Of a stretch of 64,000 nt of DNA, positions 8,768 through 16,537 are shown piece after piece. The notes under the pieces were generated by a model that searched no databases, had not been told where the DNA came from, and worked only from the letters and a program-made list of their open reading frames with translations. The stretch's first letter is position 1. Each line of letters starts with the position of its first letter. The DNA is taken from assembly GCA_010672925.1 (NCBI GenBank), contig JAAHFP010000029.1:1-64000 (forward strand), given 5' to 3'. The translations under genes and the position numbers were made by a program. The DNA comes from Symploca sp. SIO1C2. Its GTDB lineage: Bacteria > Cyanobacteriota > Cyanobacteriia > Cyanobacteriales > Coleofasciculaceae.

Positions 8768-9034
8768 AATTGTTGTTAGACGATTGGGAGCATTTTGAAT
8801 TTTGCATTTTGAAGTCAGAAAATGGTCAATTTTATACAGGGAGTGCAAATTGCTTGTACCAGCACTAGCGCGATCGCAGGGGGAATAGACAATGGGAGAT
8901 GTACTTCAAGGATGTGATAACTACTATATATGTGTATAGTCTGCCTATCATAAAGTGATAATATCAAAAAATAATGATGAATACAACATCAAGGCAAAAT
9001 AGAAGATAGACAACTTTATTCATTAGAACAATCC

Positions 9035-9328
9035 ATGATCGCCAGTCTTGACTCCCTCCTAACCAGTTCCCCAGAAATCCGCCACGGCAGACTTTGCATT
9101 GCAAGGACTGGCATCACCGTACACCGCATCGCCATCTGGTACAAACTCGGTCACAGCGCAGAAGAAATTACTCGCCAATATCCTCATCTCTCCCTAGCTG
9201 GCGTTTATGCTGCCCTTGCCCACTACCACGCTAATCGCACCCAAATTGATGCTGACATCGAAGCCGACGAAGCCCAATCCCAACGCTTGGAAGCACAATA
9301 TGCTCAGAAGCGGCAGGTACTACAATGA
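9035..9328 (+). CDS. DUF433 antitoxin
   Basis: A 97-residue DUF433 protein: IRHGRLCIARTGITVHRIAIWY, then HSAEEITRQYPHLSLAGVYAALAHYHAN, the short winged-helix fold typical of antitoxins paired with DUF5615 toxins. A Glu/Gln/Arg-rich helical tail follows. The stop overlaps the toxin start (ATGA at 9325-9328), so translation should be coupled. It is expected to neutralise the downstream PIN-like protein and repress its own promoter, by analogy with the family. Confidence 0.85.
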   Translation: MIASLDSLLTSSPEIRHGRLCIARTGITVHRIAIWYKLGHSAEEITRQYPHLSLAGVYAALAHYHANRTQIDADIEADEAQSQRLEAQYAQKRQVLQ

Positions 9329-9684
9329 AGATCCGCTTGTATCTTGATGAAGATGCGATGGCAGATGCACTCGTCCAAGCACTGCTCGAACGAGGTATTG
9401 ATGTTACCACTGCTAACCTTGAAGGCATGGTTTGCCGTCCCGATTCTGTTCACCTCGACTACGCAACTTCTCTTGGGCGGGTTCTCTATTCCTTTAACAT
9501 CGGTGACTACTGTCAACTACATGCTGAGTATCTCGCGATCAATAAACCCCACGCGGGTATTATTGTTGCCAGCCAACAACGATTTGGAATTGGAGAGCAA
9601 ATGCGTCGCCTTCTGCGTATTGTCAGTGCTCTCTCCACTGAAGAAATGCAAAACAATCTCGAATTCTTGAGCAATTGGGACTGA
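9325..9684 (+). CDS. DUF5615 PIN-like toxin
   Basis: A 119-residue DUF5615 protein (Mut7-C/PIN-like fold): RLYLDEDAMADALVQALLERG with the LDED acidic motif, then YSFNIGDYCQLHAEYL and HAGIIVASQQ. It is probably an RNase toxin; the target is unknown. It is intact at family length and overlaps the DUF433 antitoxin by 4 bp. A truncated copy of the selD 5' region starts just after its stop. Confidence 0.85.
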   Translation: MKIRLYLDEDAMADALVQALLERGIDVTTANLEGMVCRPDSVHLDYATSLGRVLYSFNIGDYCQLHAEYLAINKPHAGIIVASQQRFGIGEQMRRLLRIVSALSTEEMQNNLEFLSNWD

Positions 9685-9688
9685 TAGG

Positions 9689-9891
9689 TATAAGGTCATT
9701 TACCAATTTTTGCCACAGATTTCATGCAGCAAACTCCTCACCCCATCACCACAGACTTAGTTTTAGTTGGCGGCGGTCATAGCCACGCGATCGCTCTATA
9801 TCAGTTTGCCATCAAACCTCTCCCTGGTGTATGTCTTACCCTAATCAACCTAGGCGTAAGCTTTCTCCCAGATAAACCCAACATTCGATAA
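9689..9891 (+). pseudogene. Duplicated 5' fragment of the NDH-SelD gene with its upstream region
   Basis: About 155 bp (9689-9845) nearly identical to 10526-10686, covering the leader (TTTACCAATTTTTGCCAC) and the first 42 codons of the fusion gene, including the VLVGGGHSHAIALY FAD-binding start. After CTTACCCTAATC the sequence departs. The frame from the ATG at 9724 runs on to a stop at 9891, giving 55 codons. It cannot make a working enzyme. It keeps the leader and could still be transcribed. Confidence 0.8.
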
Positions 9892-9913
9892 CATTGCTGC
9901 TTATCCATACCGC

Positions 9914-10147
9914 CTATTCTATATTTTGTTTAAATTTATTACCAGACTCTTGACGCATTTGTTCAATGATTTCTGGATATTTTTCCAGATCTTCTAAGGA
10001 TTTTAAAGGAGGATAAACCACTCTATTTTCTCTCTCACGTACTCTGTCTAAATACGCATAAAATGCTTCATCATCTTCTCTATGAGATAAGACATAACTT
10101 TTTAACTCTTGAACCGTCATAGTCTGAAAGTTAGGCTGTTGAGTCAT
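9914..10147 (-). CDS. DUF6887 family small protein
   Basis: A 77-residue protein from the ATG at 10147, which overlaps the preceding stop as ATGA; a second in-frame ATG lies at 10156. It resembles the DUF6887 family: NFQTMTVQELKSYVLSHREDDEAFYAYLDRV, then a VVYPPLKSLEDLE segment longer than in the shortest members. It is paired with the DUF6888 gene just upstream, an arrangement common in cyanobacteria and suspected to be a toxin-antitoxin-like module. The pair lies between the truncated and full copies of selD. Confidence 0.7.
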   Translation of the reverse strand: MTQQPNFQTMTVQELKSYVLSHREDDEAFYAYLDRVRERENRVVYPPLKSLEDLEKYPEIIEQMRQESGNKFKQNIE

Positions 10148-10314
10148 TTGATCCATTCTCCATTCGGTTTAATTTCAATCTCAAGGGAATCACCAATTAT
10201 CATAAATATATTGCCTGTGCGTTCATCAAATCTTATTAAATTAATCGGCAAATATAACCTGGTAGCCCAACAAGAAAGGGTATAAGATTGTAATAGTTGT
10301 GCTTGTGTAGGAAT
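10144..10314 (-). CDS. DUF6888 family small protein with an apparent ATT start
   Basis: 56 codons reading (I)PTQAQLLQSYTLSCWATRL, then NLIRFDERTGNIFMIIGDSL and ending in PNGEWIK. DUF6888 proteins usually begin MPTxAQ, so the start here appears to be ATT at 10314. A good Shine-Dalgarno (AGGGAGGG) lies just upstream. There is no ATG, GTG or TTG before an upstream in-frame TAG. It overlaps the DUF6887 gene by 4 bp. Either it uses the rare start (as infC does) or it is a recently silenced gene. Confidence 0.6.
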   Translation of the reverse strand: MPTQAQLLQSYTLSCWATRLYLPINLIRFDERTGNIFMIIGDSLEIEIKPNGEWIK

Positions 10315-10564
10315 ATTTCCCTCCCTAAACTAGACCCATAACAATTGTTATCATACGATTAGAGTGCGATTGCCTACGACACCAGCGTAGCTGATCGCAT
10401 TAGTTCGATTATATCAATAAAACACAACCAAGAGATTAGATTATAGTTTGAACACGGGGATAAGCTAGACCGACCTTTTAGCATCCATCGTAAAATCAGG
10501 AGAGCAAACTTCCTCAATGTAATCTGGTATAAAAGGTTATTTACCAATTTTTGCCACCGATTTC

Positions 10565-13120
10565 ATGCAGCAAACTCCTCACCCTATCACCACAGACTTA
10601 GTTTTAGTTGGCGGCGGTCATAGCCACGCGATCGCTCTATATAAGTTTGCCATGAAACCTATCCCTGGTGTGCGCCTCACCCTAATTACCGATACTGCCC
10701 ACACCCCTTATTCTGGAATGCTACCAGGTTATGTGGCTGGTTTTTACAGCTACGATGAAACTCATATCGATTTGCGCCGTCTGGCAGTGTTTGCCAAAGC
10801 TAGGTTATATCTAGACCAAGCAATTGGTTTGGACTTAACTGAGAATAAGGTAATTTGTGCTCATCATCCCCCCGTTGCCTTTGATTATTTATCCCTGGAT
10901 ATTGGCAGTACCCCAGCAACCATTGGTACACCTGGTGCTGCGGAATATGCAATTCCGGCTAAACCGGTTCCCTGGTTTTTGGCAGCCTGGGAAAAAATAG
11001 TTACCCAGGTGGAACAATGTCCCACGCACCCTCTTTCCTTGGCGATTGTCGGGGGTGGCGCTGGTGGAGTAGAACTTGCCCTCAATATGCAAGCTAGATT
11101 GCAGCAAATTTTAACTGATGCTGGTCAATCGACAGAGAAGTTAGAAATTCATTTATGTCATCGGGGTACTCAACTGTTACCCTATCACAATCGGTGGGTT
11201 AGCCGTTATTTGGAAAAAATTCTCTGGCAGCGAGGGATTAAGCTTCATTTAGGGGAAAGGGTAAGTCAAATAAGGGTGAGCGAAAAAAGGAGTGGGGAGA
11301 CGAGTCAGCAGACGCGGAGACGCGGAGACGCGGAGACGCGGAGAATGGAAATGGAAATCCTACGCAAAATTTCGTTCACCCGTGAAATAACTGCTAAAGC
11401 CTCCAATAGTTTGCCAAAACTGGAAGCATCCCAAAATTGCACAAATTTATCAAAATCAGTTATCTGCAACTCTGGCTTAACAATCCCATGCCACCAGGTT
11501 TTTTGGGTAACTCAAGCCTCTGCCCCCAGTTGGATTCAAGCCTCAGGACTGGCTACGGATGAGCGCGGATTCGTGCTTGTTGCCGATACCTTGCAGTCGA
11601 TTTCCCATCCCCATATCTTTGCTGCGGGAGATATTGCCACTATGCAAAACTACCAGCGTCCCAAAGCTGGGGTATTTGCGGTGCGTCAGGGAAAGCCTTT
11701 ATTTGACAACCTGCAACGGATGGTATTGGGGAAAAAGCTGCTTCCTTACCGTCCCCAAGCCCAATACTTAAGTTTAATTGGTACTGGAGACAAAAAAGCG
11801 ATCGCTTCCTGGTCATTTTTCGGGTGGCACTCACCGCTGTTGTGGCAATGGAAAGACCACATTGACCGCAAATTTATGGCTCAGTTTGATGATTTATATC
11901 AAGTTCGGTTGAATACTTACACTTTGGTGAGAAGAAGGCAGAAGGCAGAAGGCAGAGGGCAGAAGGGAAGAAAGAAAGTTGCAAGGGAGAAGGGAATTAT
12001 AAGTGATTATCCGAACTTGATATTACCCTCGATGGTAGCAGACGGGGAGATGGGGATATGGGGAGATGGGGGGACGGGTAGGAAAGACATCATTCCCGAA
12101 ATGTATTGTGCAGGCTGTGGTGCTAAAGTTGGTAGTAAAACCTTAGAAAAAGTACTCAGACGGCTGTCGGTTCAGGAAAAACCTAATATTATTATCGGAT
12201 TGGATAACCCAGATGATGCGGCAGTGGTGCAAGTGCCACCGGGTCAATTGCTGGTACAAACTGTTGATTATTTTCGTAGCCTGACTGATGACCCCTACAT
12301 CTTCGGTCAAATTGCCACTAATCACTGTTTAAGTGATATTTTTGCTATGGGAGCAACTCCTCAAAGTGCTTTAGCGATCGCGACTATTCCCTATAGTACA
12401 GAAGATAAGATTGAGGAGACTCTCTATCAATTGATGTCGGGAGCTAATAAGATCTTACAAGATAGTCAGGCTAGCTTAATTGGTGGTCATACTAGCGAAG
12501 GTGCCCAATTAGCCTTTGGTTTGTCTTGCAATGGATTAGTTACTCCCCAGCAACTGCTGCGCAAAAGCGGGATGAAACCGGGACAAGGGTTGATTTTAAC
12601 CAAAGCTATTGGTACAGGAACCCTGTTTGCTGCGGATATGCGTTATCAAGCTAAAGGTCGCTGGATTGAGCAAGCGATCGCATCCATGTTACTCTCCAAT
12701 CAAACTGCAGCCCAGGTCTTTCTGGAATATGGGGCAACAGCCTGTACTGATATTACCGGATTTGGTCTGTTGGGACATCTGGTAGAGATGGTTAAAGCTT
12801 CTCAAGTAGGAGTTGAACTAGATATGGATGCCATACCAATTTTACCAGGAGCCAGGGAAACTATACAAGCGGGAATTACCAGCTCCCTACATCCTCAAAA
12901 TTTGCGGCTGGCTATCTACCTCAATAATGCAACTCAAGTTAGTGATTTGGTCAAATACCAATTGCTATTTGACCCTCAAACCTCTGGTGGACTCCTCGGT
13001 GCTATTCCAGCTGAAAACGTTGATGAATGTCTCAATAAGTTGAAAATATCTGGTCATAAGCAAAGTTGCTTGATTGGTAAGGTTATTTCGACTCCGGAAG
13101 AATTGAGAATTAAGAATTGA
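10565..13120 (+). CDS. selD: NDH-like / selenide, water dikinase fusion (SelD) with two in-frame repeat insertions
   Basis: An 851-residue fusion. Residues 1-440 are a pyridine nucleotide-disulfide oxidoreductase resembling type II NADH dehydrogenase: GGGHSHA for FAD, GGGAGGVELAL for NAD(P)H and AAGDIATM for FAD. Residues 510-851 are SelD, which makes selenophosphate from selenide and ATP: YCAGCGAKVGS with Cys518 and Lys521 at the catalytic positions, then GLDNPDDAAV and ATNHCLSDIFAMGA. The fusion is typical of cyanobacteria. Two repeat elements are translated inside it. One at residues 237-273 (RRRGDAETRR) lies in the oxidoreductase half. One at about 444-486 (KAEGRGQKGRKK) lies near the linker. 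Without them it would be about 770 residues. The frame is intact, so it is probably functional. Product use is likely 2-selenouridine in tRNA; no selenocysteine genes are seen. Confidence 0.92.
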   Translation: MQQTPHPITTDLVLVGGGHSHAIALYKFAMKPIPGVRLTLITDTAHTPYSGMLPGYVAGFYSYDETHIDLRRLAVFAKARLYLDQAIGLDLTENKVICAHHPPVAFDYLSLDIGSTPATIGTPGAAEYAIPAKPVPWFLAAWEKIVTQVEQCPTHPLSLAIVGGGAGGVELALNMQARLQQILTDAGQSTEKLEIHLCHRGTQLLPYHNRWVSRYLEKILWQRGIKLHLGERVSQIRVSEKRSGETSQQTRRRGDAETRRMEMEILRKISFTREITAKASNSLPKLEASQNCTNLSKSVICNSGLTIPCHQVFWVTQASAPSWIQASGLATDERGFVLVADTLQSISHPHIFAAGDIATMQNYQRPKAGVFAVRQGKPLFDNLQRMVLGKKLLPYRPQAQYLSLIGTGDKKAIASWSFFGWHSPLLWQWKDHIDRKFMAQFDDLYQVRLNTYTLVRRRQKAEGRGQKGRKKVAREKGIISDYPNLILPSMVADGEMGIWGDGGTGRKDIIPEMYCAGCGAKVGSKTLEKVLRRLSVQEKPNIIIGLDNPDDAAVVQVPPGQLLVQTVDYFRSLTDDPYIFGQIATNHCLSDIFAMGATPQSALAIATIPYSTEDKIEETLYQLMSGANKILQDSQASLIGGHTSEGAQLAFGLSCNGLVTPQQLLRKSGMKPGQGLILTKAIGTGTLFAADMRYQAKGRWIEQAIASMLLSNQTAAQVFLEYGATACTDITGFGLLGHLVEMVKASQVGVELDMDAIPILPGARETIQAGITSSLHPQNLRLAIYLNNATQVSDLVKYQLLFDPQTSGGLLGAIPAENVDECLNKLKISGHKQSCLIGKVISTPEELRIKN
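11274..11381. repeat. Family A palindromic element inside selD, copy 1
   Basis: 108 bp with imperfect inverted ends: GGGTGAGCGAAA at the left and the complement of GGGTGAACGAAA at the right. The core is a short tandem repeat (GACGCGGA, period 8). The length is a multiple of three and no stop occurs in the selD frame. Related copies are at 24343-24444 and 27776-27920. Confidence 0.8.
11897..12022. repeat. Family B palindromic element inside selD, copy 1
   Basis: 126 bp with perfect inverted ends TATCAAGTTCGG and CCGAACTTGATA, flanked on both sides by TTA, a likely 3-bp target duplication. Element plus duplication is 129 bp, so the frame is kept. The core is rich in GGCAGAA heptamers. An intergenic copy of the same length is at 28627-28752, with the same TTA flanks. 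Confidence 0.85.
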
Positions 13121-13172
13121 GAATGGGGAGTCTTTTCACCTTCTGACAATCCAAGCGCAAATTCTAGGCATA

Positions 13173-13625
13173 TCAACTATATTCTGTTGTTATCTCAGAC
13201 GGATTAACCACGGTAATGTGGGAAAATCGTCGAAAGTCTTCTGTGTTGAAGGTAAGAATGTGAGAAATACCATTGACAAGCATGACAGCGACTAGTTTGG
13301 CATCATGCACATTAACCCCTTTTACCTCATGCTCCTCTACAAGCTGTTTCCATTGGGGATAGATATATGGAGTGTCTGGTAAAATAGAAAAGATACCTTC
13401 TAATCGAATGAGTTCTGCATAAGTTTCTTGAACCGACATGCCTAAGCCGTTTTTGTCCAGAGGTCTTGTGCAAACGTTCCAAAACTCAATTAAGTTTTGG
13501 GATGCAAGACAAACTTGATCAGCATCCTGCAAGAGATGTTCTAGTGCTGTCTGAGATTGGGGCTGCATAGGATGGCCGAACTGGATGCTACGCAGAAGTA
13601 CATTAGTGTCAATAAGGTATCGTAT
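13173..13625 (-). CDS. VapC-type PIN toxin with a non-AUG start
   Basis: About 151 residues if read from the ATA at 13625: (I)RYLIDTNVLLRSIQFGHPMQPQSQTALE, then CLASQNLIEFWNVCTRP, GVNVHDAKLVAVML and ILTFNTEDFRRF. These carry all PIN acidic residues (IDTN Asp, NLIEFW Glu, HDAKL Asp, FNTEDF Asp). Family members begin MRYLIDTN, and the preceding antitoxin ends TGA so that TGATA replaces the usual coupled TGATG. A CTG at 13628 is the other candidate. The only in-frame ATG (13568) would delete the first catalytic Asp. It is probably an RNase toxin translated weakly. Confidence 0.75.
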   Translation of the reverse strand: MRYLIDTNVLLRSIQFGHPMQPQSQTALEHLLQDADQVCLASQNLIEFWNVCTRPLDKNGLGMSVQETYAELIRLEGIFSILPDTPYIYPQWKQLVEEHEVKGVNVHDAKLVAVMLVNGISHILTFNTEDFRRFSHITVVNPSEITTEYS

Positions 13626-13945
13626 CAGCCTCTTTCTCCATATATAGATTCACGACTAATTGCATGGTCACTGAGCAGAGGAAGCTGGAGATCTCGGTGG
13701 CTTTCCACCCATTCTTGAAAAGCTTTTCTGCGCTCAGTTGCAACAATTGTTTCATTCTCAGAAACTACCAATTGTCCCAATAATTTATCGAGATATGGTT
13801 TAATCTGTTCAGGAGTACGGCTAGTAATCTTAACCAAAACCCTAAGGACTTCTTCTAACTCATCCTTATAGGTATGGGAAAAGCCTTGCAGATGACTATC
13901 TGGTACTAATTCCCCATTATATCCCTTTGAGGTGTTGGTATTCAT
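13625..13945 (-). CDS. Antitoxin partner of the PIN toxin
   Basis: A 106-residue cyanobacterial antitoxin-like protein. It ends in LSDHAISRESIYGERG, a C-terminal signature I associate with antitoxins encoded directly upstream of MRYLIDTN-type PIN toxins. The middle (ELEEVLRVLVKITSRTPEQIKPYLDKLLGQL) is helical. Its TGA stop overlaps the toxin's presumed start by one base. The DNA-binding fold is not obvious by eye. Confidence 0.7.
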   Translation of the reverse strand: MNTNTSKGYNGELVPDSHLQGFSHTYKDELEEVLRVLVKITSRTPEQIKPYLDKLLGQLVVSENETIVATERRKAFQEWVESHRDLQLPLLSDHAISRESIYGERG

Positions 13946-14213
13946 AAACCCTTAGCCTAGCGATCGCTGTATCTTCAGCTCTGAAATTATATCTCTATAT
14001 TAAGACAAGTGCAAGGGTTTCAGTTCCCTTACAAGAGCAAAATTGCCTAAGATGACCATTTTTTGAATTCAAAATGCAAAATGCAAAATGTAGGAAAAGA
14101 TAATTTTGAATTGATAATTTTAAATTTTGAATTGGAAATTGGGAATCCTTCTGCTTTTACGATAAGCTTTACCTCTGTAGAGTAAAATCATATATCTATG
14201 GGGGGATATTTCG
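13946..14213. other. Intergenic region with A/T-rich short repeats
   Basis: Contains a HIP1-type site (13960) and, at 14065-14145, runs of TTTGAATT and CAAAATG units. The promoter of the ATPase gene should be here. A GGGGGG stretch 11-16 bp before the ATG may act as a weak ribosome binding site. Confidence 0.5.
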
Positions 14214-15551
14214 ATGAATCAAGTAAATTTAGGTCAACTGTTTCGCGCCTGTAACCCGACTTATACTCTGGATTTAAGTAAAGAGTCGGATCGACGGTAC
14301 TACATCGATTTTACTGCGGTGCGGGGTAACAATATTATTCGGGAGTTGCAGCGTACTATTGTTTTATCGGGAGATGAAGCAACTTGTCAATTGTTCACGG
14401 GTCATATCGGTTGTGGTAAGTCTACTGAGTTATCCGAGTTGAAGACTAAGTTAGAACAAGATGGTTTTCATGTGGTCTACTTTAGGTCTTCCCAGGATTT
14501 GGATCCGGCAGATGTGGATATTAGCGATATTTTGTTAGCGATTGCTCGTCAAGTAAGTCACAGTTTAGAGGAAGCAGGGATTCGGTTGCAACCCAATCGC
14601 TTTCAGGAGTTGCTCCAAGATACAGTTAATTTGCTCAATTCTGATGTTACGGGTTTGAATCTGAAAATTCCCAAGGGGGGTAATTGGGGAGTAAAGACCG
14701 ATAAAGGGAAATCGATTCTTTCTCTGGGTATTGCGGAAATCACCACTAAAGCCAGAAATAGTAATACAATTCGCACCTTCTTAAGGCAACATCTCGAACC
14801 GAGAGTCAATAATATTTTAGAAGCCCTTAACCAAGAGTTGATTATTCCGGCGCAACAACAACTTAAGGCAGCAAATCAGGCGGGATTAGTGGTAATTGTC
14901 GATGATTTAGACCGTATTGATAATAAAACCCGTTCAGGAGAAACCTCCCAACCAGAATATCTTTTTGTGGAACGAGGGGAGCAACTCAAAAGACTCCAAT
15001 GTCATCTTGTCTACACCATTCCCCTAGTGCTGAATTTTTCCAATGAGAAAGAAAACCTGGTCAATCGCTTTGGTGTAGATCCAAAATTATTACCAATGGT
15101 GAGGGTACAAGAGCGAGATGGTAGTATTTGTGAGCAAGGTTTAGCTTTACTGCGCCAGATGATTTTGGCTAGAGCTTTTCCTCTGGTAGAGTCGGAGCAG
15201 AGGTTAAATCTGATCTCGGAATTGTTTGATAGTCCCCAAACTTTAGACCGTCTTTGTACCATTAGTGGAGGTCATGTACGGAATTTACTGGTTTTATGCT
15301 ACAAGTGTTTACAAATTGAAGACCCTCCTATTACTCGGCAATTGCTAGAAAAAGTGATTACCCAAAGACGCACGGAGTTAACTAGAGCGATTACTCCTGA
15401 TGAGTGGGAATTGCTGAAGAAAGTTAAAGACCAGCAAGCTGTGAATGGAGAGGAAGAGTATCAAACTCTGTTAAAGAGTCTGTTTGTGTTTGAGTATTGG
15501 GATGATGTGGGGGGATGGTTTGTGATTAATCCGCTTTTGGATAATGGATAA
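14214..15551 (+). CDS. P-loop ATPase (AAA/STAND-like), putative conflict-system component
   Basis: A 445-residue protein. Walker A is GHIGCGKST (residues 63-71, Lys69) and Walker B is LVVIVDDLDRI (Asp230, Asp231). Downstream come VYTIPLVLNFSN, SGGHVRNLLVLCYKCLQ (sensor-like, as in Orc/Cdc6/STAND proteins) and a C-terminal winged-helix-like segment ending LFVFEYWDDVGGWFVINPLL. The order ATPase then winged helix fits KAP/STAND-like regulatory ATPases of bacterial conflict systems. No membrane segment or signal peptide is seen. The next genes on the same strand are a Uma2 nuclease and a giant nSTAND NTPase, so the three may act together. Function is inferred. Confidence 0.7.
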   Translation: MNQVNLGQLFRACNPTYTLDLSKESDRRYYIDFTAVRGNNIIRELQRTIVLSGDEATCQLFTGHIGCGKSTELSELKTKLEQDGFHVVYFRSSQDLDPADVDISDILLAIARQVSHSLEEAGIRLQPNRFQELLQDTVNLLNSDVTGLNLKIPKGGNWGVKTDKGKSILSLGIAEITTKARNSNTIRTFLRQHLEPRVNNILEALNQELIIPAQQQLKAANQAGLVVIVDDLDRIDNKTRSGETSQPEYLFVERGEQLKRLQCHLVYTIPLVLNFSNEKENLVNRFGVDPKLLPMVRVQERDGSICEQGLALLRQMILARAFPLVESEQRLNLISELFDSPQTLDRLCTISGGHVRNLLVLCYKCLQIEDPPITRQLLEKVITQRRTELTRAITPDEWELLKKVKDQQAVNGEEEYQTLLKSLFVFEYWDDVGGWFVINPLLDNG

Positions 15552-15943
15552 TTGATAATGGATAATTGATAATGAGTAATGAGCAGTAGTAGGACTTCAG
15601 TCCAAAAAGAAGCTATAAACAAGTTTTTTTCAACAAATCCGGTTGATAATCATGAAATTCGTCCACTAAACCAGGTTCCTCCGGATCTTCGCTAGGCAAA
15701 TGATACCTGGTGGGCAGAGATTTTTGATTTTTGCCGGTTGTGAGACGGTTGTAGTTGAACCATTAGTGTGTGTTAGGTGTTTCTTGTGGAACAGGCAAGA
15801 TGCCTGTCATCTGTCGCGATCGCTCTATTGCTTTTGCTGTTATTTTCTGATATTATCTATTTCATAATAGGAAAGGTGTGCGCTTATATATAAAAGCAGC
15901 AACATTTGACATTATTACAGAGTCTTGTAGAGACAGAGATTAG
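15552..15943. other. Intergenic region with dispersed repeats and the Uma2 promoter region
   Basis: Holds a heptamer-like array (GATAATG units, 15539-15575), a GCAGTAGTAGGACTTCAGTC repeat (from about 15583; also at 48069 and inverted near 30902), and a GGAACAGGCAAGATGCCTGT hairpin (about 15788-15807; also near 60359 in inverted centre form). From 15835 onwards the sequence is the promoter region duplicated at 16538. Confidence 0.6.
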
Positions 15944-16131
15944 ATGGCAACTCTTACAACTCTCCAACGCAAAGACCTAGAAAAACTCCAAGCAGAACAT
16001 CCTGACTATTGCATGGAGTTAGCAGAAGGAAATATCACCATTATGAGTCCATCAGGGTATCAATCAGATGAAGTAGCGATTACAGTAGCGGCTAATTTAT
16101 GGAATTGGGTAAAACCGAGAAAGTTAGGCCG
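15835..16131. repeat. 297-bp direct repeat, first copy
   Basis: Nearly identical to 16538-16834 (offset 703 bp, only a few mismatches). It covers about 110 bp of upstream sequence plus the first 63 codons of the Uma2 gene. Confidence 0.9.
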
Positions 16132-16495
16132 GGTAGCGGGAGCAGGAGCCGGTTTTGAGTTGCCTAACTCTGATGTGAGAGCGCCGGATGTTTCCTTTGT
16201 GCGAGCAGAACGAATGAAGGTTAGTCCCCTTTCCTTTGCCGAATTAGCTCCAGATTTGATGGTTGAGGTTAAGTCTCCGAGTGATACTCTTAAGTCTCTT
16301 CGGGATAAGATTCAAAGTTTTCTGTCCCAAGGAACAAAAGTTGGTATTCTGATTAATCCAGAACAACATAGAGTAGAGATTTATCGCCCTGGAGAAGAAG
16401 TAGTTGTTTTGGGTGACGGTGATATTCTGACTATTCCTGATTTGTTACCGGGATTTGAGGTAGCAGTAGTTGATTTATGGTCGGTGGAGTTTTGA
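15944..16495 (+). CDS. Uma2 family endonuclease
   Basis: A 183-residue Uma2 (DUF820) protein with a PD-(D/E)XK nuclease fold, very abundant in cyanobacteria. The core is VRAPDVSFV (catalytic Asp), then PDLMVEVKSPSD (Glu-x-Lys) and a C-terminal VEIYRPG and LPGFEVAV. It is intact at family length. The 5' end and promoter are duplicated just downstream. It sits between the two large NTPase genes on the same strand and could supply a nuclease effector, but Uma2 genes are so common that chance placement is possible. Confidence 0.88.
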   Translation: MATLTTLQRKDLEKLQAEHPDYCMELAEGNITIMSPSGYQSDEVAITVAANLWNWVKPRKLGRVAGAGAGFELPNSDVRAPDVSFVRAERMKVSPLSFAELAPDLMVEVKSPSDTLKSLRDKIQSFLSQGTKVGILINPEQHRVEIYRPGEEVVVLGDGDILTIPDLLPGFEVAVVDLWSVEF

Positions 16496-16537
16496 AGAGT
16501 CAATTTACATTAAGTGTAAATTAAATTGTCTTGCTCT

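Noticed and set aside
10885-11107. Minus-strand open frames within selD
   Set aside because: They are shadows of the SelD fusion reading frame.
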